DNA of 64,000 bases, taken from Mesorhizobium alhagi CCNWXJ12-2 (GTDB lineage Bacteria; Pseudomonadota; Alphaproteobacteria; Rhizobiales; Rhizobiaceae). Below the pieces are notes generated by a model, which saw nothing but the letters and a program-made list of their open reading frames with translations, was not told the DNA's origin and searched no databases. The number at the start of each line of letters is the position of its first letter. Within the stretch, counting starts at the first letter, position 1. The translations under genes were made by a program, and so were the position numbers. Below are positions 11,589 to 22,422 of the stretch, in pieces. The stretch covers positions 61,209-125,208 of the forward strand of contig NZ_AHAM01000140.1 in NCBI RefSeq assembly GCF_000236565.1, given 5' to 3'.

Positions 11589-12704
11589 ATGACCGACAAC
11601 GCTCAAGCGCGCGCCGCGCGCCTCATTCACCTGCGCCGCAGCGGATACTCGCTAGGCGATCCGGTTCCGTTGCCTCTGACCATGGCGGCGACTTATCACT
11701 CGCCCGGTGACGCGACCGGCTACAACCAGTATGGCCGCTTTTCCAACCCGACATGGGATGCGGTTGAAAAGGTGCTTGCCCATCTGGAAGATGCGCCTTG
11801 CGTGGCCTTCCCCTCCGGCATGGCGGCAATCGCCTCGACATTTTTCGGCTTGCTGAAGGCTGGAGACCGCGTCCTCCTGCCGTCGGACGGCTATCACACA
11901 ACGCGCGGTCTAGCTGAACGCTTCCTTGGAAAGCTTGGCATAGGCGTCGATGTCAGACCGACAGCGTCCTTTCTGGACGGCGGCTTTGCCGGTTATAGGC
12001 TTGTCTTTGTCGAGAGCCCTTCCAATCCCGTGCTCGATATCTGCGACATCGCCGCCGTAGCCAAGGCCGTCCATGCGGCGGGCGGAATCCTCGCCGTCGA
12101 CAACACTACCATGACCCCATATGGCCAGCGTCCGCTCGACCTAGGAGCCGACATCGTCGTCGCCGCGGACACAAAGGCGCCGAACGGCCATTCCGATGCG
12201 CTGTTCGGGCATGTCGCCAGCCGCAACGAGGACATGATCACTGCGGTCACCGACTGGCGCTTGACCTCGGGAAGCATCCCGAGCCCGTTCGATGCCTGGC
12301 TCGTCCATCGCGGACTGGAGACGCTGGAGGTGCGGTTCGACCGCATGTGCAATTCGGCCGAGCTGATCGCAGGCCGGTTAAAGGACCATCCGGCCGTTCA
12401 CGGGCTGCGCTTCCCCGGACTGGAGGGCGATCCTTCCCACAATCTTGCGCGCATCCAGATGCAGCGTTTCGGCTTTCTGATCAGCTTTTCGCTGGCGTCT
12501 GCCGAACAGGCGGACGATTTCATCGCTGGCTGCGAATTGATCCAGCCGGCAACCTCGTTCGGAGGGGTGCACACATCGGCCGAACGCCGCGCCTGCAGGG
12601 GCGACGCGGTCGGCCCGGGCTTCGTACGTCTCGCCATAGGCTGTGAACCGGCCGAGGAACTCTGGTTGGCTATCAAGGCCTCGCTGGACAGGCTATCCGC
12701 ATAA
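11589..12704 (+). CDS. Cys/Met-metabolism PLP-dependent enzyme (cystathionine gamma-lyase/synthase-like)
   Basis: This 371-residue fold-type I PLP enzyme belongs to the family that includes cystathionine gamma-synthase, gamma-lyase and methionine gamma-lyase. Visible are YGRFSNPTWDAVE, the Gly-rich FPSGMAAI, the PLP-binding Asp in AVDNTTMTPYGQ (Asp171), and the Schiff-base lysine Lys196 in DTKAPNGHSD. The C-terminus has the family's TSFGGVHTSAERR region. ATG 11589 was chosen because the upstream extension of the frame crosses the mraZ promoter and has no conserved sequence. Which reaction it catalyses cannot be decided from sequence alone. Confidence 0.88.
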   Translation: MTDNAQARAARLIHLRRSGYSLGDPVPLPLTMAATYHSPGDATGYNQYGRFSNPTWDAVEKVLAHLEDAPCVAFPSGMAAIASTFFGLLKAGDRVLLPSDGYHTTRGLAERFLGKLGIGVDVRPTASFLDGGFAGYRLVFVESPSNPVLDICDIAAVAKAVHAAGGILAVDNTTMTPYGQRPLDLGADIVVAADTKAPNGHSDALFGHVASRNEDMITAVTDWRLTSGSIPSPFDAWLVHRGLETLEVRFDRMCNSAELIAGRLKDHPAVHGLRFPGLEGDPSHNLARIQMQRFGFLISFSLASAEQADDFIAGCELIQPATSFGGVHTSAERRACRGDAVGPGFVRLAIGCEPAEELWLAIKASLDRLSA

Positions 12705-12747
12705 CTGCGATTCGTTGAGAGCGCCGCGCCTAGTGTCTCGCCACATG

Positions 12748-12767
12748 ACGCGTTCGGTGAAACGCGT
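12748..12767. promoter_or_regulatory. Inverted repeat upstream of the MNT/HEPN pair
   Basis: ACGCGTT (12748-12754) and AACGCGT (12761-12767) are perfect inverted arms around a 6-nt spacer. They lie 13 nt before the MNT start codon. This fits an operator for an autoregulated toxin-antitoxin operon, but a short hairpin with no regulatory role is possible. Confidence 0.4.
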
Positions 12768-12779
12768 TAGAATACCGCC

Positions 12780-13079
12780 ATGAACCGCACAGAGATCATA
12801 CATCGGCTTCGCTCGGTTGAGCCGAAGCTCAAGCCGCTGGGTGTCGAGGCGCTTTATCTTTTCGGCTCCTATGCCAGAGATGAGGCGCGCCCCGACTCCG
12901 ACGTCGATGTGTTCATCGACAAGGCGCCCGGAAAGAAATTTGGATTCGAAGAGTTCATGGCCGCCTATGACTTGCTCAAAGAAGCTCTGCCGGATGCGGA
13001 TATTCAGTATGGCACCCGGGAAGGCCTCTCGAAATACATTCGAGATGATGTCGAGCGCGAAGCGATTCGTATCTTGTAA
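12780..13079 (+). CDS. MNT-domain nucleotidyltransferase, putative antitoxin (MntA-like)
   Basis: This 99-residue minimal nucleotidyltransferase carries the family motif G-S-x-A-R-D-E-A-R-P-x-S-D-x-D (Gly29-Ser30, Asp41, Asp43). Pairs of an MNT protein and a HEPN protein act as toxin-antitoxin modules in which the MNT partner can modify and silence the HEPN RNase. The motif residues needed for nucleotidyl transfer appear intact. Its stop codon overlaps the HEPN start (TAATG), showing translational coupling. Confidence 0.85.
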   Translation: MNRTEIIHRLRSVEPKLKPLGVEALYLFGSYARDEARPDSDVDVFIDKAPGKKFGFEEFMAAYDLLKEALPDADIQYGTREGLSKYIRDDVEREAIRIL

Positions 13080-13429
13080 TGGCTGCGACGAAAAATCCGC
13101 TCGTACGCCTTTATCACATTCGCGATGAGATCAATGGTGTAGCGCTGACGCTTGCCGGCGTCGATTTCGACAGCTATGCGGCAAGCTATTCATTGAAGCG
13201 CACTGTCGAGCGCGCCTTGCAGATTATTTCAGAAGCCGTGAAAGCACTGCCGGATGATTTGCTCGACCGCTATCCCACATCGGACTGGGATCGCATCCGG
13301 AGCCTGGGCAATTTTCTTCGCCATGAATACCATCATATCGATCTTGAGCAGCTTTGGCTGATTGCCACCGAAAAGCTCCCGGAATTGCGTCCGATCGTTG
13401 CTATGATGATTACCGATCTCGAACGTTGA
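13079..13429 (+). CDS. HEPN-domain (DUF86) protein, putative RNase toxin (HepT-like)
   Basis: This 116-residue helical protein matches the DUF86/HEPN partner of MNT proteins. HEPN RNases use an R-x4-6-H motif. Here the region reads RSLGNFLRHEYHHID, with R81-H82-E-Y-H85-H86. The usual R-N before the helix is G-N, but Arg81 followed by His86 still gives R-x4-H. Toxicity is inference. It ends just before the RNase P RNA gene, which is on the other strand. Confidence 0.82.
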   Translation: MAATKNPLVRLYHIRDEINGVALTLAGVDFDSYAASYSLKRTVERALQIISEAVKALPDDLLDRYPTSDWDRIRSLGNFLRHEYHHIDLEQLWLIATEKLPELRPIVAMMITDLER

Positions 13430-13440
13430 CCGGAAAAACT

Positions 13441-13834
13441 GCCAGCCGGCCTGTAAGCCGGGTTCTGTATGGCCTTCGCGCCTCACGGCACGAAAACGTG
13501 GCGGCCATTCGTCTTGGGCGCATGTCGCCATGCGCCTCACGCAACCTACCCGGATGGCGGGGCCGGAAACAGCCCTGAGGCTTCCCTCGTACCATCCCTA
13601 TTCGGTCTTGCTCCCGGTGGGGTTTACCGTGCCGCTCCTGTTGCCAGTCGCGCGGTGGGCTCTTACCCCACCCTTTCACCCTTGCCACGTTGAACGTGGC
13701 GGTTTGCTTTCTGTGGCACTTTCCCTGGGGTCACCCCCGCCGGTCATTATCCGGCACCGTGTATCCATGGAGCCCGGACTTTCCTCACCCGCAGCCTTTC
13801 GGCATTTGCTGGTGCGGCCGCCCGGCCGGCTGGC
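13441..13834 (-). ncRNA. rnpB: RNase P RNA (class A)
   Basis: RNase P RNA is the catalytic subunit that matures tRNA 5' ends. Read on the minus strand, the RNA begins and ends with complementary GCCAGCCGGCC / GGCCGGCTGGC, which form helix P1. Conserved core elements follow: GAGGAAAGTCCGGGCTCC near the 5' end and ACAGAACCCGGCTTACAG near the 3' end. A candidate promoter sits just upstream. ORFs predicted across this interval are artefacts. Ends are accurate to within a few bases. Confidence 0.95.
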
Positions 13835-13840
13835 AGTGCG

Positions 13841-13870
13841 TATAAAGGCATTCGCGCGTCAAAATGCAAA
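13841..13870 (-). promoter_or_regulatory. Candidate rnpB promoter
   Basis: On the minus strand, TTTGCA (13870-13865) and TTTATA (13846-13841) are separated by 18 nt. The -10 element lies 6-7 nt before the first base of the RNase P RNA P1 helix. This matches where transcription must start. Confidence 0.6.
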
Positions 13871-13871
13871 C

Positions 13872-13901
13872 AAAAAGCCCGATTTGGAGAACGGGCTTTT
13901 T
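13872..13901 (-). terminator. Rho-independent terminator of the lytic transglycosylase gene
   Basis: AAAAAGCCCG (13872-13881) and CGGGCTTTTT (13892-13901) form a perfect 10-bp stem with a 10-nt loop and end in a T run on the minus strand. It starts 17 nt after the transglycosylase stop and lies just upstream of the rnpB promoter, insulating the two. Confidence 0.85.
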
Positions 13902-13917
13902 GTCCGTCTGCTTGCGA

Positions 13918-15042
13918 TCAGACGCCGAGGAAGCGCTTGACCTTGACGCAATAGGCCGACGACACGGGATTCATGCGCTTGGCAGCATGGCCGGCATTAT
14001 ACTTCAGGATCGTACCGCAGGTGGTCCCGTCGCCCACTTTCTGCGCCTTCGCCAGGTACTTCATGCCGTACTTGATGTTGGTTTCCGGATGAAACAGCCC
14101 CTGGGTGCTGCCTTCATAGCCCATCATGCGGGCGGTGGCCGGCTTGATCTGCATCAGGCCGATCTCGCCGGCGCTGCCCTTGGCATCGGGCCGATAATTG
14201 CTCTCGACCTGGATCACCGCATGTGCCAGCGACACCGGCACACCGTAAGAGGCCGCATATTTCGCAATGATTTCGGCAAACCGGCCGCCGGCGCCCTTCA
14301 TCGTCTTTGCGCCCTTGCTGCCGATTGAAGCGGTTTCGACCAGATCCAGCGCCACCGACTCCTTCACCGCCACCAGCCTGTCGCCACCGTCCTGGGGCTT
14401 CGCCGGGCTTTTCTCCGCGACTTTTTTGGCCTTGGAAGTTTTCCTTTCGGCAACCTTCTTGGCCTTCGGCGCGCTCTTTTCCGCGACCTGCTCAGGCCTC
14501 GGTGTAGGCCTTACGGCCACCACCTCGTCAAGCTTCGGCGCGCTCTTTTCCGCGGCCTTCTTGGCCTTCGGAGTGCTCTTCTCGGCCGTCTGCTTTGCTT
14601 TTGACTCGCTCTTGCTCGCGACCCGCGTCCGCTTCGGCTCTGCCTTTTTGGCTACCCGCTTTTTCTTGGATTCAGCCTTTTCAACTACCCGCTTCTTCTG
14701 CGTGCTCTTTTCGGCAACGTGCCTGCCCTTCGGCTGCTTTTCCGCCGCCGGCTTGTTCTCGCCCGCCTCATTCGTGACGATGAACAGTGGCGTTTTAACA
14801 GTCCCGGGCTCGGTATTCGCCTTCTTTGGCTGTCTGGTCCCGGCCGGCCTCGTCTCGGTCCTGGCGGTGGCCTTTCCCTGCTGCTTCTTATCCTTGGCTA
14901 CGCTGTTGTCCTGCGCTTTCGCTGCCGGAGCGCTGTCGGCGCCTTCGCCCCTTAGGCTGTGGCCCGGATGCGGCGCTGAATTTGCGGCAAAGCTCGTCAG
15001 GCCGGCAGCAAATGCTGCCGCTAAAACGGTCAGTTTCCTCAT
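13918..15042 (-). CDS. Lytic transglycosylase (SLT domain) with Lys/Ala-rich repeat linker
   Basis: This secreted 374-residue protein has a signal peptide ending near residue 22. A long basic low-complexity linker (about 100-215) repeats A-E-K-S-x-P-K-A-K-K-like units. A C-terminal SLT/lysozyme-like domain starts near 253. The catalytic glutamate is Glu280 in QVESNY, followed by the family segments GEIGLMQIKPATA and YNAG. It should cleave MurNAc-GlcNAc bonds in the periplasm. The linker resembles histone H1/AlgP-like tails, suggesting binding to a polyanion or a flexible tether. A strong terminator follows the gene. Confidence 0.9.
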   Translation of the reverse strand: MRKLTVLAAAFAAGLTSFAANSAPHPGHSLRGEGADSAPAAKAQDNSVAKDKKQQGKATARTETRPAGTRQPKKANTEPGTVKTPLFIVTNEAGENKPAAEKQPKGRHVAEKSTQKKRVVEKAESKKKRVAKKAEPKRTRVASKSESKAKQTAEKSTPKAKKAAEKSAPKLDEVVAVRPTPRPEQVAEKSAPKAKKVAERKTSKAKKVAEKSPAKPQDGGDRLVAVKESVALDLVETASIGSKGAKTMKGAGGRFAEIIAKYAASYGVPVSLAHAVIQVESNYRPDAKGSAGEIGLMQIKPATARMMGYEGSTQGLFHPETNIKYGMKYLAKAQKVGDGTTCGTILKYNAGHAAKRMNPVSSAYCVKVKRFLGV

Positions 15043-15194
15043 GTTGTCCTAATTCTGTGTAGAGCCGCGCGAAAGATCTTCACACGGCAGCCCAAACCTC
15101 AATGACGCTGTTTTTCGGAACAGCTTTGTCATCTGCACAGAAATGCCTTTGACGGCTGAATGGGTAGCTAAAAAGGCACTGGAAATCACATTAT

Positions 15195-15209
15195 GTTACA
15201 GAATGTAAC
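15195..15209. promoter_or_regulatory. GTTACA-GAA-TGTAAC palindrome
   Basis: A perfect 6-bp inverted repeat with a 3-nt centre lies in the gap between the amidase stop (15231) and the transglycosylase start (15042). There is no T run, so it is unlikely to be a terminator. It could be an operator for the transglycosylase gene; I do not recognise the regulator. Confidence 0.4.
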
Positions 15210-15230
15210 GTTGGCTGTATTGGCATACCA

Positions 15231-15995
15231 TCAGACAAGACTGGACGACAGCGAAGCAAGCAGGCGGCGCAAGGTCTCGACCGTCGCGCGATCGGCGATG
15301 CCGTCGACCTGCCTTGGCCGGAAATGACGCTGGAACGCCGCCACCGCAATCTCGGTCTGGCGGTCGAAAACCCCGGTGATTTCCACGCCGTAGCCATAGA
15401 GCGCCAGCATCGATTGCAGCTCTTCCACAGGCGCGCCGCTATCGCCCAGGCTCGATATGGCGCCACCGCGCAATCGAGCCGGCTCGACAAAATGGCCGAT
15501 CCCATGGCGCGCCAGACGCCGCCACGGAAATTTTTCGCCGGGATCCACTTTCCTGCCAGGAGCTACATCCGAATGGCCGAGTATCATCTCGGGCTTCACG
15601 CCATGCCGATGAGCAATGCCGCGGCAAAGCTCGATCACCGCAAGGATCTGGATCTTCGGGAATTCCCGATAGCCAAACTCGTGCCCCGGATTGACGATCT
15701 CGATGCCGACCGACCGCGAGTTTATGTCGGTCACGCCGCGCCAGGAACTCTTTCCGGCGTGCCAGGCACGGTCGCTTTCGCGCACCATCTGCACGATGCG
15801 GCCATCCTCATGCACGAGATAGTGCGATGACACTTCGCTTGCCGGATCGCAGAGCCTGGCCTCCGCCGCCGCTCCCGTCTCCATGCCGGTATAGTGGAGC
15901 ACGATCATATCGGGTCGTACCCCGTTCGCCCGTGGTCCGAAATTGGGCGAAACCCGCACCTCCGCGCCGGAATGATCGGGCGCAAATCCGCTCAT
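15231..15995 (-). CDS. N-acetylmuramoyl-L-alanine amidase, AmpD-like, with peptidoglycan-binding domain
   Basis: The 254-residue protein has an Amidase_2 (AmpD/AmiD) domain with zinc ligands His34 (VLHYTGM), His141 (LGHSD) and Asp151 (KVDPG). A C-terminal PG_binding_1 domain spans about 185-250 (LQSMLALYGYGVEITGVFD). It cleaves the MurNAc-L-Ala bond during wall recycling. No signal peptide is visible, so cytosolic recycling of anhydro-muropeptides is plausible, although the PG-binding domain is more usual in envelope enzymes. Its start overlaps the end of the upstream TerB/DnaJ gene by 4 nt. Confidence 0.9.
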   Translation of the reverse strand: MSGFAPDHSGAEVRVSPNFGPRANGVRPDMIVLHYTGMETGAAAEARLCDPASEVSSHYLVHEDGRIVQMVRESDRAWHAGKSSWRGVTDINSRSVGIEIVNPGHEFGYREFPKIQILAVIELCRGIAHRHGVKPEMILGHSDVAPGRKVDPGEKFPWRRLARHGIGHFVEPARLRGGAISSLGDSGAPVEELQSMLALYGYGVEITGVFDRQTEIAVAAFQRHFRPRQVDGIADRATVETLRRLLASLSSSLV

Positions 15996-16711
15996 AGATG
16001 CCGAAAGCCCCGTTCGATCATCTCGTACGCGGCGTTGATCGCGGCGATACGGGTGGTGGCGATGGCGATGAACTCCTCCGGAAGTCCGCGCGCGATCAGC
16101 TTGTCGGGGTGGTTGTGGGCGACGAGCTTGCGATAATGCCTGCGGACTTCGTCGAATGGCTTGCCGCGCTCTATTCCGAGCACCGTATAGGGATCGGCCT
16201 CGCCGAGATCGAGATGCCTCGCCAGAATGCTCTGATAGTGCTCTTCACTGATCTTGAATATCTGAGCCACGCGGTGAAGGTACAGCCCCTCGCGCTCGTG
16301 CAGCAGGCCGTCGGCCTTCGCTATGTGAAACAGGCCGTCGATCACATCCTCCAGCATGGCGCAGTTCGGCCGGCCCGACCCGCATAATCCGGCCATGCGT
16401 TCGGCGTAGGCCTCGAAGCCAGCAACGTCGGCCTGCGCCAGGTCGTAGAGCCTCGCGACGTTGCGCGTCTCCTTCGGCGGCACCGAAAATATTTGCTGGA
16501 AGGCGCGGATTTCGTCCTGCGTGACGATGCCGTCCGCCTTTGCCATTTTCGCCGAAAGCGCGATCATGGCTATCGAGAAGGAGACGCGCCGGCGCAGTTC
16601 CGCGTCGCCTTCGAAAATGGTGCGCACCGCTTCCACCACGTCCGCGACGCCCGTCGCGGCGGTGGAGGTTACGCGCGCGACGAATTCGCCAATGCGGTCC
16701 CAAATCGACAT
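15992..16711 (-). CDS. TerB-like / J-domain protein (DjlA family)
   Basis: The 239-residue protein combines a helical TerB-like domain (about 40-165, with the acidic KADGIVTQDE and KADGLLHERE repeats) and a C-terminal DnaJ domain. The HPD tripeptide is at about 201-203, so it can stimulate an Hsp70 partner. DjlA proteins are co-chaperones linked to envelope stress. ATG 16711 gives the family start MSIWDRIGEF; the upstream extension is not conserved-looking. It overlaps the amidase gene by 4 nt. Confidence 0.88.
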   Translation of the reverse strand: MSIWDRIGEFVARVTSTAATGVADVVEAVRTIFEGDAELRRRVSFSIAMIALSAKMAKADGIVTQDEIRAFQQIFSVPPKETRNVARLYDLAQADVAGFEAYAERMAGLCGSGRPNCAMLEDVIDGLFHIAKADGLLHEREGLYLHRVAQIFKISEEHYQSILARHLDLGEADPYTVLGIERGKPFDEVRRHYRKLVAHNHPDKLIARGLPEEFIAIATTRIAAINAAYEMIERGFRHL

Positions 16712-16906
16712 GCCGCTTCTTAAACCATGATTTGACGGATTGGCGAGACGCAATACGCCGCGGCTGCGATCTACAAACGCGGCTCTGTTTGCGTGGACCA
16801 AGTGATTTGCCGCGACGGATGGACGACCACTGATTGCTCGGCAGCGATAAGCAGTCCGGATGAACTATTCGGTTTTTCGGGTTCTACCGGCGATCGCCAT
16901 ACAGCA

Positions 16907-16932
16907 AAAAGGCCGGGCGAACCCGGCCTTTT
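16907..16932 (-). terminator. Rho-independent terminator of the small lipoprotein gene
   Basis: AAAAGGCCGGG (16907-16917), a CGAA tetraloop and CCCGGCCTTTT (16922-16932) make a very stable hairpin with flanking A/T runs on both strands. It lies 16 nt after the lipoprotein stop. The symmetric A/T flanks would let it work in both directions. Confidence 0.85.
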
Positions 16933-16947
16933 CGAGATTGGTCGCCC

Positions 16948-17124
16948 TTACTGGGCGGGCGCCGGCTCGGCTGGTGGTGTGGCCTCAGCAGGCGGCGGCG
17001 TTGCCGGCTCCGTGGTATCGGCAGGCGGCGTGCTCTGTGTCGTTGTGTTGTCGGCTGTGTCGCTGCATGCCGCGATGCCGAAAAGAGCGATCGCGGAAGC
17101 AGAAGCCAAGATCAATTTCTTCAT
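16948..17124 (-). CDS. Small Pro/Thr-rich lipoprotein
   Basis: This 58-residue protein starts MKKLILASASAIALF and has a lipobox ending at Cys20 (GIAAC), so it should be lipidated and exported. The mature part is only about 38 residues, rich in Pro, Thr, Ala and Glu, and looks disordered. A good Shine-Dalgarno (GAGGAG) precedes ATG 17124, which is why the long upstream extension of the frame is rejected. A strong terminator follows. The function is unknown; an envelope spacer or tether is only a guess. Confidence 0.8.
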   Translation of the reverse strand: MKKLILASASAIALFGIAACSDTADNTTTQSTPPADTTEPATPPPAEATPPAEPAPAQ

Positions 17125-17328
17125 TACAGTCTCCTCGTGATTACCCCCGATCGCCCTTTTAATGCATTCGGCGCCATCGGGTTGCGTCACGTCTGCTGTC
17201 GTCGAGTAACAATCCGTCAGAAAGCGACGCGCAGGATAGAATAGCAACGACATGTGGCATCGTTGCGGCCTGAGCTGCGAGCCAGTATATGGCGGCGCTT
17301 GATTTGTTGCCGGCCGGGAGAGATTGCT

Positions 17329-20961
<3,633 letters not shown>

Positions 20962-20975
20962 AACGCCGCGGCTTT

Positions 20976-21365
20976 CTATTCGAGGTTGGTCTGAATCCAA
21001 CGTGGCGACAGGTGAATGTCGAGCGTCTGGAGCCGTCCGGGGCCCAGATCGATGAACCGGTGCGGCAGCCCGGCAGGCCCCAGCACCGTTTCGCCAGCCT
21101 CGGCGTCGATTATCTTGTCGCCGACGAAGAACCGCGCGCGGCCCTGCTGGATCACGAAAACCTCGTCATAAGGATGGATATGCAGCATGGGGCCAGTACC
21201 CGGCTCGTCGTTGCCATAGGTGAGCACCGTGACCTGCGTTGCCAAGGCCTCGCCGTTGATCGAACCGCGATAGGGACCGTCGCCGGTGGCGTCGAAAAGC
21301 TTGGCCTTGGCAGGTGGGCGACCGTCCGGGGTGACGGTCGCAGGATCGAAGTCGCGCCGGGTCAT
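20976..21365 (-). CDS. Cupin-domain protein
   Basis: The 129-residue protein has a single conserved cupin barrel. Metal ligand candidates are His81, His83 and Glu87 in MLHIHPYDEVFVI, with a second His in GLPHRFIDLG. The N-terminal 35 residues are polar. Such proteins may be small-molecule isomerases, dioxygenases or ligand sensors. It lies 60 nt downstream of the SRPBCC gene on the same strand and could be part of that ArsR-controlled operon, but the reaction cannot be inferred. Confidence 0.8.
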   Translation of the reverse strand: MTRRDFDPATVTPDGRPPAKAKLFDATGDGPYRGSINGEALATQVTVLTYGNDEPGTGPMLHIHPYDEVFVIQQGRARFFVGDKIIDAEAGETVLGPAGLPHRFIDLGPGRLQTLDIHLSPRWIQTNLE

Positions 21366-21425
21366 GGAACCTCCTGATTGATGGGAAGGATGCCCGGCGC
21401 GAGAAATGGGAGCAAGCCCCTGGAC

Positions 21426-21911
21426 TCATGCCGCCAGTTGCCCCTTCTCCGCCAACTCCTCCAGCCGCTGATAGCTCGCCTCCATGCCCTGGTCCATGCC
21501 GGTCGCCAGCATGGCTGTCCGCGTCTCCTTGTCCGGCAATGTCATGCGCATGGTCATCAGCGTGCCCGTGCCGTCAGCCTCGAAGCGCGTCTCGACATGG
21601 TTGTCGGGCGTCGGGTCGGGCAGGTGCATGCGCTCGACGTGGACGATCCGGCTATACGGCTCGACTTCAACATATCCGCCGGTGAGATAAAATCCCGGTC
21701 TGTCCCCTTCGGCCCATTCGTAGCGGATCTTCCCGCCCGGCTTCGCATCGCTGATGCAGACAGGCATCGTCCAGCCCTCGGGACCGAGCATCCATTTCTG
21801 GATCAGCTTCGGCTCGGTATGGGCGCGGAACACGGTTTCCGGTTTGGCCGCAAAGCGCCTTGTGACGATGACATGGGTATCGCCCTCGGTCTTCAGCGTC
21901 AGCTTGCTCAT
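21426..21911 (-). CDS. SRPBCC / AHSA1-family protein
   Basis: The 161-residue protein is an activator-of-Hsp90-ATPase-like (START-fold) domain. It carries the characteristic VTRRFAAKPETVFRAHTEPKLIQKW start and the later GYVEVEPYSRIVHVE strand. Proteins of this type bind hydrophobic ligands and are often encoded with an ArsR regulator. Its start overlaps the ArsR gene by 4 nt (ATGA), so the two are translationally coupled. Ligand and exact role are unknown. Confidence 0.85.
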   Translation of the reverse strand: MSKLTLKTEGDTHVIVTRRFAAKPETVFRAHTEPKLIQKWMLGPEGWTMPVCISDAKPGGKIRYEWAEGDRPGFYLTGGYVEVEPYSRIVHVERMHLPDPTPDNHVETRFEADGTGTLMTMRMTLPDKETRTAMLATGMDQGMEASYQRLEELAEKGQLAA

Positions 21912-22246
21912 GATCTGTCCTTTCCTTCCTCGTTTTCAATTTCGGCCAGAACACCGTCCAGCCGGTCGTAATTGCGCGCCATCGCTTCCCGCAGCCAGTC
22001 GAGCCAACGGTCGATTTCGGTGATCGCCTGCGGCGCCAGGCGGCACGGGCGTTTCGCGCCCTCCACGCGGCGTAGAATGAGCCCCGCTCCCTCCAGCACC
22101 TTCAGGTGGCGTGAGACAGCGGGCTGGGTCATCTCGAACGGCTCCGCCAATTCCATCACCGTTGCCTCGCCAAGCGCCAGGCGCGCGAGGATCGCCCGTC
22201 TTGTCGGATCGGCGAGAGCGGAGAATGCGGAGTCGAGATCGAGCAT
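21908..22246 (-). CDS. ArsR-family transcriptional regulator
   Basis: This is a 112-residue winged-helix protein with SALADPTRRAILARLA at the N-terminus and the recognition helix in EMTQPAVSRHLKVLEGAGLI. No obvious metal-binding Cys pair is present, which fits the non-metal ArsR group paired with SRPBCC proteins. I chose ATG 22246. An in-frame ATG at 22270 sits inside the AT-rich palindrome that should be the operator, too close to any promoter. It probably represses itself and the SRPBCC gene. Confidence 0.85.
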   Translation of the reverse strand: MLDLDSAFSALADPTRRAILARLALGEATVMELAEPFEMTQPAVSRHLKVLEGAGLILRRVEGAKRPCRLAPQAITEIDRWLDWLREAMARNYDRLDGVLAEIENEEGKDRS

Positions 22247-22271
22247 TTTTGCGTAGTCCGTTAATAACATA

Positions 22272-22293
22272 CTTGTTATATAACAAGCTTGTT
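22272..22293 (-). promoter_or_regulatory. Overlapping palindromes: candidate ArsR operator
   Basis: CTTGTTATATAACAAG (22272-22287) is a perfect 16-nt palindrome. AACAAGCTTGTT (22282-22293) is another, sharing its right arm. TTGACA lies next to them on the minus strand (22300-22295). Two overlapping dyads beside a -35-like hexamer just before an arsR start suggest autorepression. Confidence 0.6.
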
Positions 22294-22335
22294 TTGTCAA
22301 GCGCCTTCCTGCTTCCGCTAGCGCCACAGCCGCAA

Positions 22336-22379
22336 CCGTCATTCTCCCGTCATCGGCATGTCATCCGCGCGTCATCGCT
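22336..22379 (+). promoter_or_regulatory. Tandem PhoB (Pho) boxes upstream of btaAB
   Basis: Four direct repeats with 11-nt period are visible: CCGTCAT at 22336, CCGTCAT at 22347, ATGTCAT at 22358 and GCGTCAT at 22369. A Pho box is two such repeats (consensus CTGTCAT) with 4-nt spacers, so this amounts to two adjacent boxes. TATGGC follows as a possible -10. It lies about 45 nt before btaA, whose homologues are switched on by phosphate starvation. Confidence 0.8.
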
Positions 22380-22422
22380 ATGGCTTAGCCGGGACACGAT
22401 CTCACAATGAGGGAGCCGCGGC

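Noticed and set aside
13469..13940. Plus-strand ORFs across 13.5-13.9 kb
   Set aside because: They cover the RNase P RNA gene, which has paired ends and conserved core sequences; no protein similarity is visible.
22268..22270. In-frame upstream ATG for the ArsR gene
   Set aside because: It lies beside the operator palindrome, leaving no room for promoter and ribosome site; ATG 22246 fits better.
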